Positions 25,644-34,618 of a DNA stretch of 46,691 nt are shown piece after piece. How positions within the stretch are numbered: the first letter of the stretch is position 1; every line of letters begins with the position of its first letter. Made by a program: the position numbers and the translations under genes. The DNA comes from Treponema sp. (lineage in GTDB: Bacteria; Spirochaetota; Spirochaetia; Treponematales; Breznakiellaceae): contig JAISCR010000181.1 in the NCBI GenBank assembly GCA_031265435.1, forward strand, positions 1 to 46,691. The letters are read 5' to 3'. The notes under the pieces are model-generated. The model had not been told where the DNA came from, searched no databases, and worked only from the letters and a program-made list of their open reading frames with translations.

Positions 25644-26998
25644 TTCCTCATCCTCAAAATACACAGGAACAGGCCTATTGATACGGCCAGAATATTGGGC
25701 AGCCACATTGTCCAGAAGGGGGAATAACCGAGACGCATACCCATGGTCTGTCCTCCCAGGAGCAAGGCCCAATAGATAACCGAAATAATCAGTCCAAAGA
25801 TAAAACCTACCGTCTGACCGCTTTTCTTTGCAAAGAGCCCAAGGGGAACCGCCAGAAAGACAAAGGAGAGGGCCCCGAAGGGAATTGAATATTTTTTATA
25901 GTACTCAAGCCGGTACACAAGCAGGCTGCGATCTCTTTTAATTGAACGGGCCGAATCATCTTCCCTTATAAAACTGGCAAGATCGTTGATTCTGCGGTTC
26001 CAGGTATCCGCGTCGGGCCCCCGGCGGAGGCTTTCCTCCAGGAGCAGGGCCTGTGAAGTAACGCGGCCATACTGTTCATCCAGCCTGACACCCAGATCCG
26101 CCGTCTTTTTTTTTATCTCCCGCCACACATCAATGGAACTCATCTCCCGGGGGCCGATGGAGGATACGGCCTGGATGAGATCCTCCTGGGGTATCCAGTA
26201 CTGGAGGTAGCGGGTCGAGGCATAATCGTAGTCCTGGCGGGCTACTTCCTTGGAAGACTGGATAAAGGCCTGCTCAAGATCCAGGGAGAGTCCGTCTTTC
26301 CCTCCGTCTTTAAGCACCGCATTATTGGCCATGATCACACGCCGTTCTCCGTCGCTGGTTCTGTCCAGAATGAGGACGGAATCAATGGAATTGCCTATCA
26401 CCTCTCCGGTGACTATGACGGTTTCCTTGAAACGCTTCACCGAATTGGCCTCCAGTTCCAGGGCCGGGGTAGAAACAAGGATACGGCGGTAAAGCCGGGC
26501 AAAGGAAACGGTTCCCGCGGGAAGCAGCACGTCATTGGCAAAAAAGGAGAGCAGGGAAATTACCACCCCTACTGAAAGCGCGGGAATAAAAATGTTCCGG
26601 TAAGAGAGACCCGATGAGAGCATCACAAGAATTTCGTTATCGCTTGTCATCCGGCCTATGGTCATGAGCGTTCCCACAAGGGACGCAAAGGGAGCCGCCA
26701 TGGCGATTATCGAAGGCAGGGAATAGAGCACGAGAAGGGCTACCTGATTAAAGGGTACATGCTTGGTAAGAATCTCCTGGGCCATCAGGAGAAGCTGGTT
26801 GACGAAAAAAATAAAAAAGAAAAAGAGAAAGGAAACCCAAAAGGAAAAGAGAGCCTCCATGATCACATAACGGAAGAGGGTCTTTGAAACACTAAGCCTG
26901 TGTTCCAGTCCCGCCTCTTCAGGCCGGGAACTCAAGGAAAGTGCCTGTACGCTGCCGCTTTCGGCGGCTTGCGCTTCATCCGGGCCGGTTTTCTCCAT
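25640..26998 (-). CDS. lptF: LptF/LptG (YjgP/YjgQ) family permease, first copy
   Basis: The protein has 452 residues. An N-terminal extension of about 40 polar residues precedes LFRYVIMEALFSFWVSFLFF. The family pattern LLVLYSLPSIIAMAAPFASL then IGRMTSDNEILVMLSSG is clear. The periplasmic part (about 140-340) is larger than in the partner gene and includes a helical insertion (LGVRLDEQYGRVTSQALLLE). The last three helices include LSFVFLAVPLGLFAKKSGQT. It forms the inner-membrane half of an Lpt-type lipid extractor with its neighbour. The ATG at 26998 is three bases past the dut stop. Assigning F versus G within the pair is tentative. Confidence 0.85.
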   Translation of the reverse strand: MEKTGPDEAQAAESGSVQALSLSSRPEEAGLEHRLSVSKTLFRYVIMEALFSFWVSFLFFFFIFFVNQLLLMAQEILTKHVPFNQVALLVLYSLPSIIAMAAPFASLVGTLMTIGRMTSDNEILVMLSSGLSYRNIFIPALSVGVVISLLSFFANDVLLPAGTVSFARLYRRILVSTPALELEANSVKRFKETVIVTGEVIGNSIDSVLILDRTSDGERRVIMANNAVLKDGGKDGLSLDLEQAFIQSSKEVARQDYDYASTRYLQYWIPQEDLIQAVSSIGPREMSSIDVWREIKKKTADLGVRLDEQYGRVTSQALLLEESLRRGPDADTWNRRINDLASFIREDDSARSIKRDRSLLVYRLEYYKKYSIPFGALSFVFLAVPLGLFAKKSGQTVGFIFGLIISVIYWALLLGGQTMGMRLGYSPFWTMWLPNILAVSIGLFLCILRMRK

Positions 26999-27001
26999 AC
27001 C

Positions 27002-27454
27002 CTATATTCCCGTAGAGCCGAAGCCCCCTCCGCCCCGCGTGGTCTGTGACAGCGTCCCGCTTTCTTCCATGGGGAGCCGGGCTACCGGGGCGATGACCAG
27101 TTGGGCAATACGATCTCCGTTTTGAATGATAAAGGATTCAATCCCCAGATTGACAAGCAGAATCTCCAGTTCTCCCCGGTAATCCGAATCTATGGTACCG
27201 GGAGAATTGAGGATCGTAACGCCGTGACGGGCCGCAAGACCTGAACGGGGCCTTACCTGGGCCTCATAACCCTGAGGTATCTCAACATAGAGGCCGGTTG
27301 GAATTTTGGCCCTGCCCATGGGAGGCATCAGCACCTCTTTCTGAAGAAAGGCCCGCAGATCCATTCCCGCCGCTCCCTCGCTGGCATATTCAGGCAGGGA
27401 GACACGGGAATCCTTCCGCATAAATTTTATACTAACGGCGGAACTTTCCGCCAT
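27002..27454 (-). CDS. dut: dUTP diphosphatase
   Basis: The protein has 150 residues, a standard trimeric dUTPase. It hydrolyses dUTP to dUMP and PPi, supplying thymidylate synthesis and keeping uracil out of DNA. All five motifs are visible: AGMDLRAF, RPRSGLAARHG, GTIDSDYRGEL, QNGDRIAQLVIAPV and the C-terminal TTRGGGGFGSTG. The ATG at 27454 (MAESSAVSIKF) has AGGGAAACAGGG just upstream and lies inside the last codons of pnp, a 23-base overlap. This indicates translational coupling within the long operon. Confidence 0.95.
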   Translation of the reverse strand: MAESSAVSIKFMRKDSRVSLPEYASEGAAGMDLRAFLQKEVLMPPMGRAKIPTGLYVEIPQGYEAQVRPRSGLAARHGVTILNSPGTIDSDYRGELEILLVNLGIESFIIQNGDRIAQLVIAPVARLPMEESGTLSQTTRGGGGFGSTGI

Positions 27455-29606
27455 CCCTGTTTCCCTGCCGGGGCCGCTCGGCCCTGCCCTGTCCGGCGGG
27501 AACTTCACCGTCCGGGTCAATTGCATCGATATAGGAAAGGTTAAGCCGGCCCATCTTGTCAATTTCCAGAAGTTTTACCGGGATCTCCTGACCTTCGTGG
27601 AGAACTTCGGTAACCGTATTGATCCGCTGCCGGGACAGCTTGCTGATATGAACAAGCCCTTCCTTGCCGGGGAGAATCTCCACAAAGGCGCCAAAATCCA
27701 TGATCCTCATGACTTTGCCGTTGTAGATCCGTCCGGTTTCAGGATCCGCGGCGATACCGATAACGGCGCCCTTGGCTTCTTCCGCATCCTTGGCGTTCTT
27801 TCCGTAAATCGTCACAGTACCGTCGTTTTCCGTATTGATCGTAACCTTGTACTGTTCGCAGAGGGCTTTGATGTTCTTACCCCCGGGGCCGATGAGTGCG
27901 CCGATCTTGTCCACTTCGATCTTGAGGGTAACGATCTTGGGAGCGTATTCACTGATTTCGGAAGAGGGTTTTGAAATGGTCGCCTCCATGATGGAGAGGA
28001 TGTGGAGCCTTCCCTGCCTGGCCTGATCCAGAGCCTTCCGCATGATGGCGGTGGAAACACCGGCAATCTTGATATCCATCTGGAAACCGGTGATCCCGTC
28101 CTGGGTACCGGCAACCTTAAAGTCCATGTCTCCGAGGTGGTCTTCTTCCCCCAGAATGTCGGAAAGAACGGCAAAACGTTCACCATCCTTGCCGGAACCT
28201 TCCGTGATAAGGCCCATGGCGATACCCGCGACAGGTTTCTTCATCGGCACCCCCGCGTGGAGCATGGAAAGCGTGCCACCGCAAACGGATGCCATGGACG
28301 AAGAACCGTTGGACTCCGTAATTTCAGAGACAACCCGGATGGTATAGGGAAATTCATCTTTGCCGGGCACCATGGCTTCCAGTGAACGGCGGGCCAGGTT
28401 TCCGTGGCCTATCTCCCGGCGGCCTGTACCCATACGGCCTACTTCGCCTACCGAATAGGGAGGGAAGTTGTAGTGCAGGATGAAATTTTCCCGCTTATCC
28501 CCTTCTATGTCGTCGAAAATCTGTTCATCAAAGACAGTTCCCAGGGTGCTTACCGCAAGGGCCTGGGTCTCGCCTCTGGTAAAGAGGGCTGAACCATGGG
28601 GCCTGGGAAGAACTCCCACTTCACAGCTAATCGGCCTGATATCCTCAAGCCCGCGGCCGTCAACCCGGCGGCTCTTGTCCAGAATCGAAGAGCGGAGGAT
28701 CCGGTACTGCATGTCTTCAAAGAGAGCGTCAAAAAGCTTTTTCTGCTTTTCATCTTCCAGTTGAGATGCGTATTGTTCCGCAATTTCTTTTTTTACCGCC
28801 TTTATTCCGTCGTGCCTCTCTCCCTTTGTGGGGAGGAAACAGGCCTTTTCAAGCCTTGGATAGGCTGCCCCATGGATGGCGTCTTCATTTTCCAGCTTGA
28901 CGCCGACTTCGGTAAGGGGAAGTTTTTCTTTCCCGGCAAGCCTGCGAAGCTCTTCCTGAAGATTACAGAATTCGAGGATCACCGCACGGGCCTTATCCAG
29001 GGCTTCGATCATGAGGTCTTCGCCGACCTCTTTGGCTCCCCCTTCTACCATGGTGATACCGTCTTTGGTACCTGCCACCACGATTTCCAGAGTGGATTTC
29101 TCTATTTCTTCATAGGTGGGATTCACCACAAGTTCCCCGTTAACCTGGCAGATCCTCACCCCGGCGATGGGGCCGTTAAAAGGGATATCGGAAATATGTA
29201 CCGCCGCGGAACTGGCTATGATGGCAAGAATATCGGGAGGATTGACCATATCGGCGGAAACCGTCATGGGTACGATCTGGATTTCCCGGCCGAAGCTCTT
29301 GTCAAAGAGAGGCCGCATTGGCCTGTCTATGAGCCGGGAGATGAGGATCTCCTTGTCTTTGGGCCTCCCTTCCCGTTTGATAAAACCTCCGGGGATCTTC
29401 CCGGCGGCATAGTATTTTTCATTGTAGTCAACAGTCAGGGGAACGTAGTCGAGACCTTCCACCGATTCTGAAGATGAACACACGGTGGCAATCACCGCAG
29501 AACCCGCATACTGGGCAAAAACAGAACCGTTGGCCTGCCTTGCGATCCTGCCGGTTTCGAGAATTAACTCTTTTCCGGCTATTTGATAGGTTACTTTTTG
29601 AAGCAT
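27432..29606 (-). CDS. pnp: Polynucleotide phosphorylase
   Basis: The protein has 724 residues. It has two RNase PH domains (SVEGLDYVPLTVDYNEKYYA at the start; FTRGETQALAVSTLG, FILHYNFPPYSVGEVGRMGT and SMASVCGGTLSMLHAGVP in the second), separated by a helical domain. A KH domain (IGALIGPGGKNIKALCEQY) and a C-terminal S1 domain (GKVMRIMDFGAFVEILPGKE) follow. PNPase degrades RNA 3' to 5' with phosphate and is a core of the degradosome. It begins two bases after the rpsO stop, the classic rpsO-pnp order. The C-terminal end is short and basic. Residue patterns look fully intact. Confidence 0.97.
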   Translation of the reverse strand: MLQKVTYQIAGKELILETGRIARQANGSVFAQYAGSAVIATVCSSSESVEGLDYVPLTVDYNEKYYAAGKIPGGFIKREGRPKDKEILISRLIDRPMRPLFDKSFGREIQIVPMTVSADMVNPPDILAIIASSAAVHISDIPFNGPIAGVRICQVNGELVVNPTYEEIEKSTLEIVVAGTKDGITMVEGGAKEVGEDLMIEALDKARAVILEFCNLQEELRRLAGKEKLPLTEVGVKLENEDAIHGAAYPRLEKACFLPTKGERHDGIKAVKKEIAEQYASQLEDEKQKKLFDALFEDMQYRILRSSILDKSRRVDGRGLEDIRPISCEVGVLPRPHGSALFTRGETQALAVSTLGTVFDEQIFDDIEGDKRENFILHYNFPPYSVGEVGRMGTGRREIGHGNLARRSLEAMVPGKDEFPYTIRVVSEITESNGSSSMASVCGGTLSMLHAGVPMKKPVAGIAMGLITEGSGKDGERFAVLSDILGEEDHLGDMDFKVAGTQDGITGFQMDIKIAGVSTAIMRKALDQARQGRLHILSIMEATISKPSSEISEYAPKIVTLKIEVDKIGALIGPGGKNIKALCEQYKVTINTENDGTVTIYGKNAKDAEEAKGAVIGIAADPETGRIYNGKVMRIMDFGAFVEILPGKEGLVHISKLSRQRINTVTEVLHEGQEIPVKLLEIDKMGRLNLSYIDAIDPDGEVPAGQGRAERPRQGNRDGGKFRR

Positions 29607-29608
29607 TA

Positions 29609-29878
29609 TTATTTGCGGATCCCCAATTCCTTGATGAGGGAACGGTACTTTTCAAGATCCCTGCGCTGAAGGTATTTCAGAACCCGGCGGCGATGACCGA
29701 CAAGGATTAACAGCCCCCGGTTGCTGGATTTGTCCTTCTTGAACTGTTTGCAATGCTCCGTGAGCTGGTTGATCCGCTCGGTAAGCAGGGCAATCTGTAC
29801 TTCCGTGGCGCCGGTATCTTTTTCGCTTTTACCGAACTTGCCGACAATGGAAGTTGTTTCATCTTTGCTTAATGCCAT
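29609..29878 (-). CDS. rpsO: 30S ribosomal protein S15
   Basis: The protein has 89 residues, the exact usual size. Family motifs: VQIALLTERINQLTEHCKQF, then KDKSSNRGLLILVGHRRRVL and a final RYRSLIKELGIRK-like end (KYRSLIKELGIRK). S15 binds the 16S rRNA central domain early in 30S assembly and bridges the subunits. An excellent AAGGAG site precedes the ATG at 29878. Only 24 bases separate it from ribF, so the pseudoknot leader used for S15 feedback in E. coli has no space here. Confidence 0.98.
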   Translation of the reverse strand: MALSKDETTSIVGKFGKSEKDTGATEVQIALLTERINQLTEHCKQFKKDKSSNRGLLILVGHRRRVLKYLQRRDLEKYRSLIKELGIRK

Positions 29879-29902
29879 ATTTTCATTCTCCTTGGGAACA
29901 AA

Positions 29903-30673
29903 TTATAGAAATTCTGTGTATTCCGCAGCTGAAACTGAGGGAATCGACAGACAGCCGTCATGAACCGTGAGAGTTCTTTCGAGCCATTCACCATTACTCA
30001 ATACCCTGACAGGATACACACCTGCCGGAGGCAAGAGCCGTAAAGCAGCCTTTGCATCCCGGTAAAAACCATCTCCCGTCCCGAAGGCTTCAATTCCCTG
30101 AAGCTCAATTCCGTAAGGTCTCCCCAGGAGGGAAGCGGCTCCCCGTAAATCCCCCTCCACCACAAGAGAGCGAATCCTGCTGGAACTGACAGGCCGGCGG
30201 CCTTCCATAAGCGGCGGCAAGACCTCTGTTTTAACCCCCGCCTTTTCACAGATACTCTTAAAAAGGGCGGCATCGGTATCCTGCCTGAATCCGCAATGGA
30301 AATTGGAACCCACAACCATAAGGCCGATTTTATGCTTTACGGTCAAAAGACGGATAAATTCTCTTCCAGATAATGCACTGAAATCGGTAGAAAAGTCAAT
30401 AACCAGGGCCTGAAGCACCCCGAGACTTTCCATAATGACCAGTTTTCGGGAAAGGCTGGTAATCTCCCCTTGTTGGTTTCCCTTTTTAAGGATTTGACGG
30501 GGGTTTTGGGCAAAGGTAAGGACTGTCGGAACATGGGGAGAGGCCGTAATACGCCGGATTAACTCCTGATGGCCCCGGTGAACCCCGTCAAAAACACCGA
30601 TGCTGAGGGAAATTCCCTCCTCCGGTTCGGATATTCTGTTGTGTATGTAGTCCATCCAGTCAATAATTTGCAT
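29903..30673 (-). CDS. ribF: RibF-type FAD synthetase with a degenerate riboflavin kinase half
   Basis: The protein has 256 residues from the ATG at 30673 (GAGGG four bases upstream; 14-base overlap with truB). Typical RibF has about 310. The N-terminal FMN adenylyltransferase domain is intact: SIGVFDGVHRGHQELI, VVGSNFHCGFRQDTDA and RPVSSSRIRSLVVEGDL. The C-terminal riboflavin kinase part is only about 75 residues. It keeps GRPYGIELQGIEAFGTGDG and LLPPAGVYPVRVLSNGEW but lacks the GFPTAN nucleotide-binding motif and the GxxRPT region. It probably makes FAD from FMN but not FMN from riboflavin. A separate kinase, or uptake of FMN, would then be needed. There is no sign of a frameshift. Confidence 0.88.
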   Translation of the reverse strand: MQIIDWMDYIHNRISEPEEGISLSIGVFDGVHRGHQELIRRITASPHVPTVLTFAQNPRQILKKGNQQGEITSLSRKLVIMESLGVLQALVIDFSTDFSALSGREFIRLLTVKHKIGLMVVGSNFHCGFRQDTDAALFKSICEKAGVKTEVLPPLMEGRRPVSSSRIRSLVVEGDLRGAASLLGRPYGIELQGIEAFGTGDGFYRDAKAALRLLPPAGVYPVRVLSNGEWLERTLTVHDGCLSIPSVSAAEYTEFL

Positions 30674-31643
30674 GTGTCCCTCTGTACCCCGGACGCAGGA
30701 AGCCTGATGGGCCTGAGCGGGTTTCGGCGGCTTGTGCAAAAACAAACCCATAGCTCCAGACGCCGGATTTTTTTTCTACAAGAGCCAGGAAGCTGTTGTC
30801 TTCGGAGAAAAGTCCTGCGCAAAAATCATCTTCGGGGTTTTTTTCCATGCCGTTATCAGCGGAAAAACTCATCTCCGCATGATCCAGCAGGGGGCCAAGA
30901 GGTTTGCCATGTATAATATTTTGTACATCATGAAGTTTTACTTTAATGATTGGCATCCCGAGAAGGCTGAAAATTTCCGGCCTTATGTCCATGAGCGCTT
31001 CGGGAGCCGCTTCCCTGAGGGCTTCTTCTACCCGGAAACCGGAAACCCTTGTCCGCCGGAGGGCTTCCAGGCAGCCCCTGCTTCCCGCGGCAAGGGCCAG
31101 ATCCCGGGCCAGTGAACGGATATAGGTTCCGCCGGAACAGCTCACGGAGAAAGAGCCCAGAGGCGGCTCCCAGGAGAGGAGGCGGATACTATAGATATTC
31201 ACCTTTCGTTCTTTCATGTGGGGAACTTCTCCGGCCCGCGCAAGCTGCGAAGCCCGCTTTCCCCCGATATGAATGGCCGAATACATTGGCGGAACCTGCA
31301 AAATTTCCCCGAGAAAGGCGGGCATCGCCTCTTCTACCGCTTTCCGGGACGGAAGAGGAGCTTCGCCAATCACACTGCCTTCGGGATCGAGGGTATCGGT
31401 TTCTTCTCCAAAACGGATGAGGGCCTCATATTCTTTATTACAGCGGCTGAACCAGGGGCTTAGTCTCAGCGCCCGGCCCGTGAGGATTACAAGAAGCCCG
31501 GAGGCAAACTTGTCCAGGGTTCCCGTGTGTCCGACTTTTTTGGTGTTCAGGGCCTTTTTTACCTGCCTGAGACTGTCAAAGCTGGTGATCCCCGGAGCCT
31601 TGTCCAGGAGTAAAAGGCCGTCCCTATTCTCCGCCGCTCTCAT
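30660..31643 (-). CDS. truB: tRNA pseudouridine-55 synthase
   Basis: The protein has 327 residues. TruB makes pseudouridine 55 in the T-loop of all tRNAs. Motifs: GLLLLDKAPGITSFDSLRQV, KVGHTGTLDKFASGLLVIL with the catalytic Asp in TLD, PPMYSAIHIGGKRASQLAR, and SCSGGTYIRSLARDLA. The C-terminal 100 residues are longer and poorly conserved, partly a PUA-like remnant (IIKVKLHDVQNIIHGKPLG). The start at 31643 (MRAAENRDG) has GGAGGCAG just upstream and overlaps rbfA by 20 bases. It lies in the standard infB-rbfA-truB-ribF-rpsO-pnp order. Confidence 0.95.
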   Translation of the reverse strand: MRAAENRDGLLLLDKAPGITSFDSLRQVKKALNTKKVGHTGTLDKFASGLLVILTGRALRLSPWFSRCNKEYEALIRFGEETDTLDPEGSVIGEAPLPSRKAVEEAMPAFLGEILQVPPMYSAIHIGGKRASQLARAGEVPHMKERKVNIYSIRLLSWEPPLGSFSVSCSGGTYIRSLARDLALAAGSRGCLEALRRTRVSGFRVEEALREAAPEALMDIRPEIFSLLGMPIIKVKLHDVQNIIHGKPLGPLLDHAEMSFSADNGMEKNPEDDFCAGLFSEDNSFLALVEKKSGVWSYGFVFAQAAETRSGPSGFLRPGYRGTHANY

Positions 31644-32007
31644 CTGCCTCCGGTTGTTTTGGAGCATTCAGCTCTTCAATTTTTTTTATCATGTCAAAAC
31701 CTTCACGGATGCTTGAATCTTCATGAAAACGGAGACGGGGTGTCTTGCGGATATGCATTTCTCCCGCAAGCCGGGCCTGGATGAAGCTCGCGGCACTCTG
31801 CAGACCCGCGGTTCCTTTGGCAATTCCCGGCTTGCCGCTGATGTTTGAGACATACACATCGGCATAAGAGAGATCTCTTGAAACATTCACCCTGGTAATG
31901 GAGAGAAAGGAGTTTACCCGGGGATCCTTGATGCTGCCGTTGAGGATCAAGGCGCTGATCTTCTCCTGTATCAGATGACCAATACGTTCGGTACGATATT
32001 CCGGCAA
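31624..32007 (-). CDS. rbfA: Ribosome-binding factor A
   Basis: The protein has 127 residues, a single KH-type domain. Signatures: RTERIGHLIQEKISALILNG, IKDPRVNSFLSITRVNVSRD, LSYADVYVSNISG and the C-terminal RKTPRLRFHEDSSIREGFDM. RbfA binds the 5' end of 16S rRNA during late 30S maturation and is important in the cold. The start is a TTG at 32007, with AGAGGG six bases upstream; no closer ATG exists. It begins nine bases after infB ends and overlaps truB. Confidence 0.95.
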   Translation of the reverse strand: MPEYRTERIGHLIQEKISALILNGSIKDPRVNSFLSITRVNVSRDLSYADVYVSNISGKPGIAKGTAGLQSAASFIQARLAGEMHIRKTPRLRFHEDSSIREGFDMIKKIEELNAPKQPEADESGGE

Positions 32008-32016
32008 TTCCGCCCT

Positions 32017-34548
32017 CTAACTGAGTTTCCGTGCAACCTGCACCATCTCGAATACTTCAAGCTGATCGTCTACCTGAATGTCATTGAAATCATAAATACC
32101 CAGCCCGCATTCAAAGCCGGCGGCCACTTCCCTGGCATCGTCCTTGAAACGTTTGAGACTGGAGATCTTTCCTGTATGGATAACTATTTCGTTCCTGATG
32201 AGGTTAACACTGGCGTTGCGCTTCACCGTACCGCTGAGTACATAGCAGCCCGCAATGGTACCGGCCTTGGGAACCTTGAAGGTATTCCGCACCTCTATCA
32301 TTCCAATGACCTCTTCCTTTGTATCCGGCTTGAGCATGCCTTCCATGGCCTGCTGGATCTCTTCCACCGCCTTGTAGATTACATTGTACTTCCGGATATC
32401 GACCTTTTCCTGGTCGGCAAGAACCTTGGCCCTGGGTACGGGCCGGACATTGAAACCGATGATGATCGCATTGGAGGCAATGGCCAGATCCACATCCCCT
32501 TCGTTGATGGCGCCGGGAAGGGCCTGAATGACATGGAGGCGGATCTCTTTTGTGGAAAGTTTTTCCAAGCTGGACTTGAGGGCTTCCGCGGAACCCTGAA
32601 CATCAGACTTGATGATTACCTTGAGTTCCTGCATACCGCCGTCGTTTATCATGTCGTGCAAGTTATCCATGGTAACTTTCTTGATATTCTTGGCATCTTC
32701 AAAGCGTTTGAGTTCCTGGCGTTTGGAAGAATAACCGCGTGCAAGTTTTTCATCTTCCACCACCTGGAAGGGGTCTCCCGCATTGGGAATGCCTTCAAAA
32801 CCGAGAACTACCACCGGCATTGAAGGAGTGGCCTCTTCGAGTTTTTCTCCCTTGTCGTTGAAGATGGCCCTCACCTTTCCAGGCCAGATCCCCGCCACAA
32901 AGGAGTCTCCCACCCTGAGAGTCCCCCTTTCGACCATGATGGTGGCAACGATGCCCCGGCCATGATCTATCTGGGATTCCAGGACCTTGCCTTCGGCAAC
33001 GTGGCTGTAGTTGACCTTGAGTTCGAGAAAATCCGCCTGGAGGATTATGGCTTCGATGAGTTTTTCGATGCCCTGCTTCTTGAGCGCGGAAAGCTCCACA
33101 AACATGGTCTGCCCTCCCCACTCTTCCGGGCTGAGTCCCAGATCCGCAAGCTGGCTCTTTACCCGGTCAGGGTTAGCCTCGGGTTTGTCTATCTTGTTTA
33201 CCGCTACGATGATCGGAACATTCGCCTCTTTGGCGTGGTTGATCGCTTCCACAGTTTGAGGCATGACTCCGTCGTCGGCGGCCACCACAAGCACCACTAT
33301 GTCGGTAACCTGGGCGCCTCTGGCCCGCATGCGGGTAAAAGCTTCGTGGCCGGGGGTATCCAGGAAGGTAATGCGGCCTCCGGGAGTATCCACCGTATAG
33401 GCGCCGATATGCTGGGTGATACCGCCGAATTCTCCCGCTACCACATCGGTACTGCGGATCGCATCGAGAAGCTTGGTCTTGCCGTGATCGACATGGCCCA
33501 TTACGGTAACCACCGGCGGCCGGGGTTTGAGTTCCACCCCATCATCCGAAGTAGAGGAGATTACCGTTTCATCGTAGAGGCTGATGATCTTTACATCCGC
33601 TCCGAATTCCGCCGCAAGAATCGTGGCGGTTTCCGCATCGATCTGCTGGTTGATGGTAACCATCATCCCCATGCTCATCAGTTTCTGGATAAGATCGGAA
33701 GCCTTGAGGTTCATCTTGCGGGCAAGTTCCGAAACGGAGATAACCTCCATGATATCGATACTCTTGGGTACCGGATTGGTCGTTTGCGTTATCTTTTTCT
33801 TGGTCTGGAGGAGTTTCTCCTGCATCTCGTGTTCTTTTTCTTTACGATAATTAACCGTTTTCTTGGCCTTGAAGATACGCTTCGCAGTGCCCTTGCCTTC
33901 CGGCAGAGGAGCCGCCGTGTTGGGCCCTCCACCGCGGTTGGGGCCTCCTGCGGGTCTCGGGCCGAAGCCGGGTCTGCCCTGGCCAAAACCGGGCCTGCCG
34001 CCGCTGGGACGGGGGCCCTGACCAAAGCCCGGCCGAGGAGGGCCTCCTGCGGGACGGAAACCGCCTTCGCCGCGCGGAGGACCTGCGGGACGGCCGCCGA
34101 CTCTGCCTGCTGTTCCGGTGGGACGGCTTGAGAAAGGCGACGAGGGCCTGCGCGGGCCTTCTTCACGGCGGGGAGGAGGGCCTACCGGTTTTCCCCCTAC
34201 TCTGCCCGCGGCCGCCGCGGGCCGCTGAGTTACGGGGAAGGAGGCAACATGGCTGTCATCTCTGGGCTTTTCATCCCGGCTTTCCCTGGAGTCTTCGGAA
34301 GAATCCTTTGTCCGCTGACCTGCTACAACTACCTTGGGCTGCATCTTCCTGGGATTGGGTGCGGCGGGAGGATTCTGGGGCTTCTTTTTTACCACAATAA
34401 TCTTTCGGGGGGGAGGGTCGGCCTTTCCTTTCCGGGAGCCATCCTTTTTTTCGGGAGAAGCTTCCTGCCCTGTCGCTTCGTGCTCCGCCGGACTGCGCTT
34501 GATGAGTTCCGCTTTCGGTTTTTGTGTGTTTTCTACTTCTTCAGCCAT
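32017..34548 (-). CDS. infB: Translation initiation factor IF-2
   Basis: The protein has 843 residues from the ATG at 34548 (AGGTGG three bases before). The first 220 residues are disordered, and the stretch 115-210 is a Gly/Pro/Arg low-complexity region with units such as RPGFGQG. An IF2 N-terminal module follows ([20 protein letters not shown]). The GTPase domain begins near 350 with [23 protein letters not shown] and VNKIDKPEA. Beta-barrel and C-terminal domains end with [22 protein letters not shown]-2 brings fMet-tRNA to the 30S subunit and promotes subunit joining. The gene is 70 bp after nusA. Confidence 0.97.
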   Translation of the reverse strand: MAEEVENTQKPKAELIKRSPAEHEATGQEASPEKKDGSRKGKADPPPRKIIVVKKKPQNPPAAPNPRKMQPKVVVAGQRTKDSSEDSRESRDEKPRDDSHVASFPVTQRPAAAAGRVGGKPVGPPPRREEGPRRPSSPFSSRPTGTAGRVGGRPAGPPRGEGGFRPAGGPPRPGFGQGPRPSGGRPGFGQGRPGFGPRPAGGPNRGGGPNTAAPLPEGKGTAKRIFKAKKTVNYRKEKEHEMQEKLLQTKKKITQTTNPVPKSIDIMEVISVSELARKMNLKASDLIQKLMSMGMMVTINQQIDAETATILAAEFGADVKIISLYDETVISSTSDDGVELKPRPPVVTVMGHVDHGKTKLLDAIRSTDVVAGEFGGITQHIGAYTVDTPGGRITFLDTPGHEAFTRMRARGAQVTDIVVLVVAADDGVMPQTVEAINHAKEANVPIIVAVNKIDKPEANPDRVKSQLADLGLSPEEWGGQTMFVELSALKKQGIEKLIEAIILQADFLELKVNYSHVAEGKVLESQIDHGRGIVATIMVERGTLRVGDSFVAGIWPGKVRAIFNDKGEKLEEATPSMPVVVLGFEGIPNAGDPFQVVEDEKLARGYSSKRQELKRFEDAKNIKKVTMDNLHDMINDGGMQELKVIIKSDVQGSAEALKSSLEKLSTKEIRLHVIQALPGAINEGDVDLAIASNAIIIGFNVRPVPRAKVLADQEKVDIRKYNVIYKAVEEIQQAMEGMLKPDTKEEVIGMIEVRNTFKVPKAGTIAGCYVLSGTVKRNASVNLIRNEIVIHTGKISSLKRFKDDAREVAAGFECGLGIYDFNDIQVDDQLEVFEMVQVARKLS

Positions 34549-34618
34549 GTTCCACCTGTATATTTTTATGGAAAAACCTACATCAGGTTTCTCCAGGATG
34601 CTCCATGTATCCGGTTCA

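Noticed and set aside
28596-29471. 291-codon open frame on the + strand
   Set aside because: Antisense to pnp, with no family features.
32962-34131. 389-codon open frame on the + strand
   Set aside because: Antisense to infB; composition mirrors IF-2 codons.
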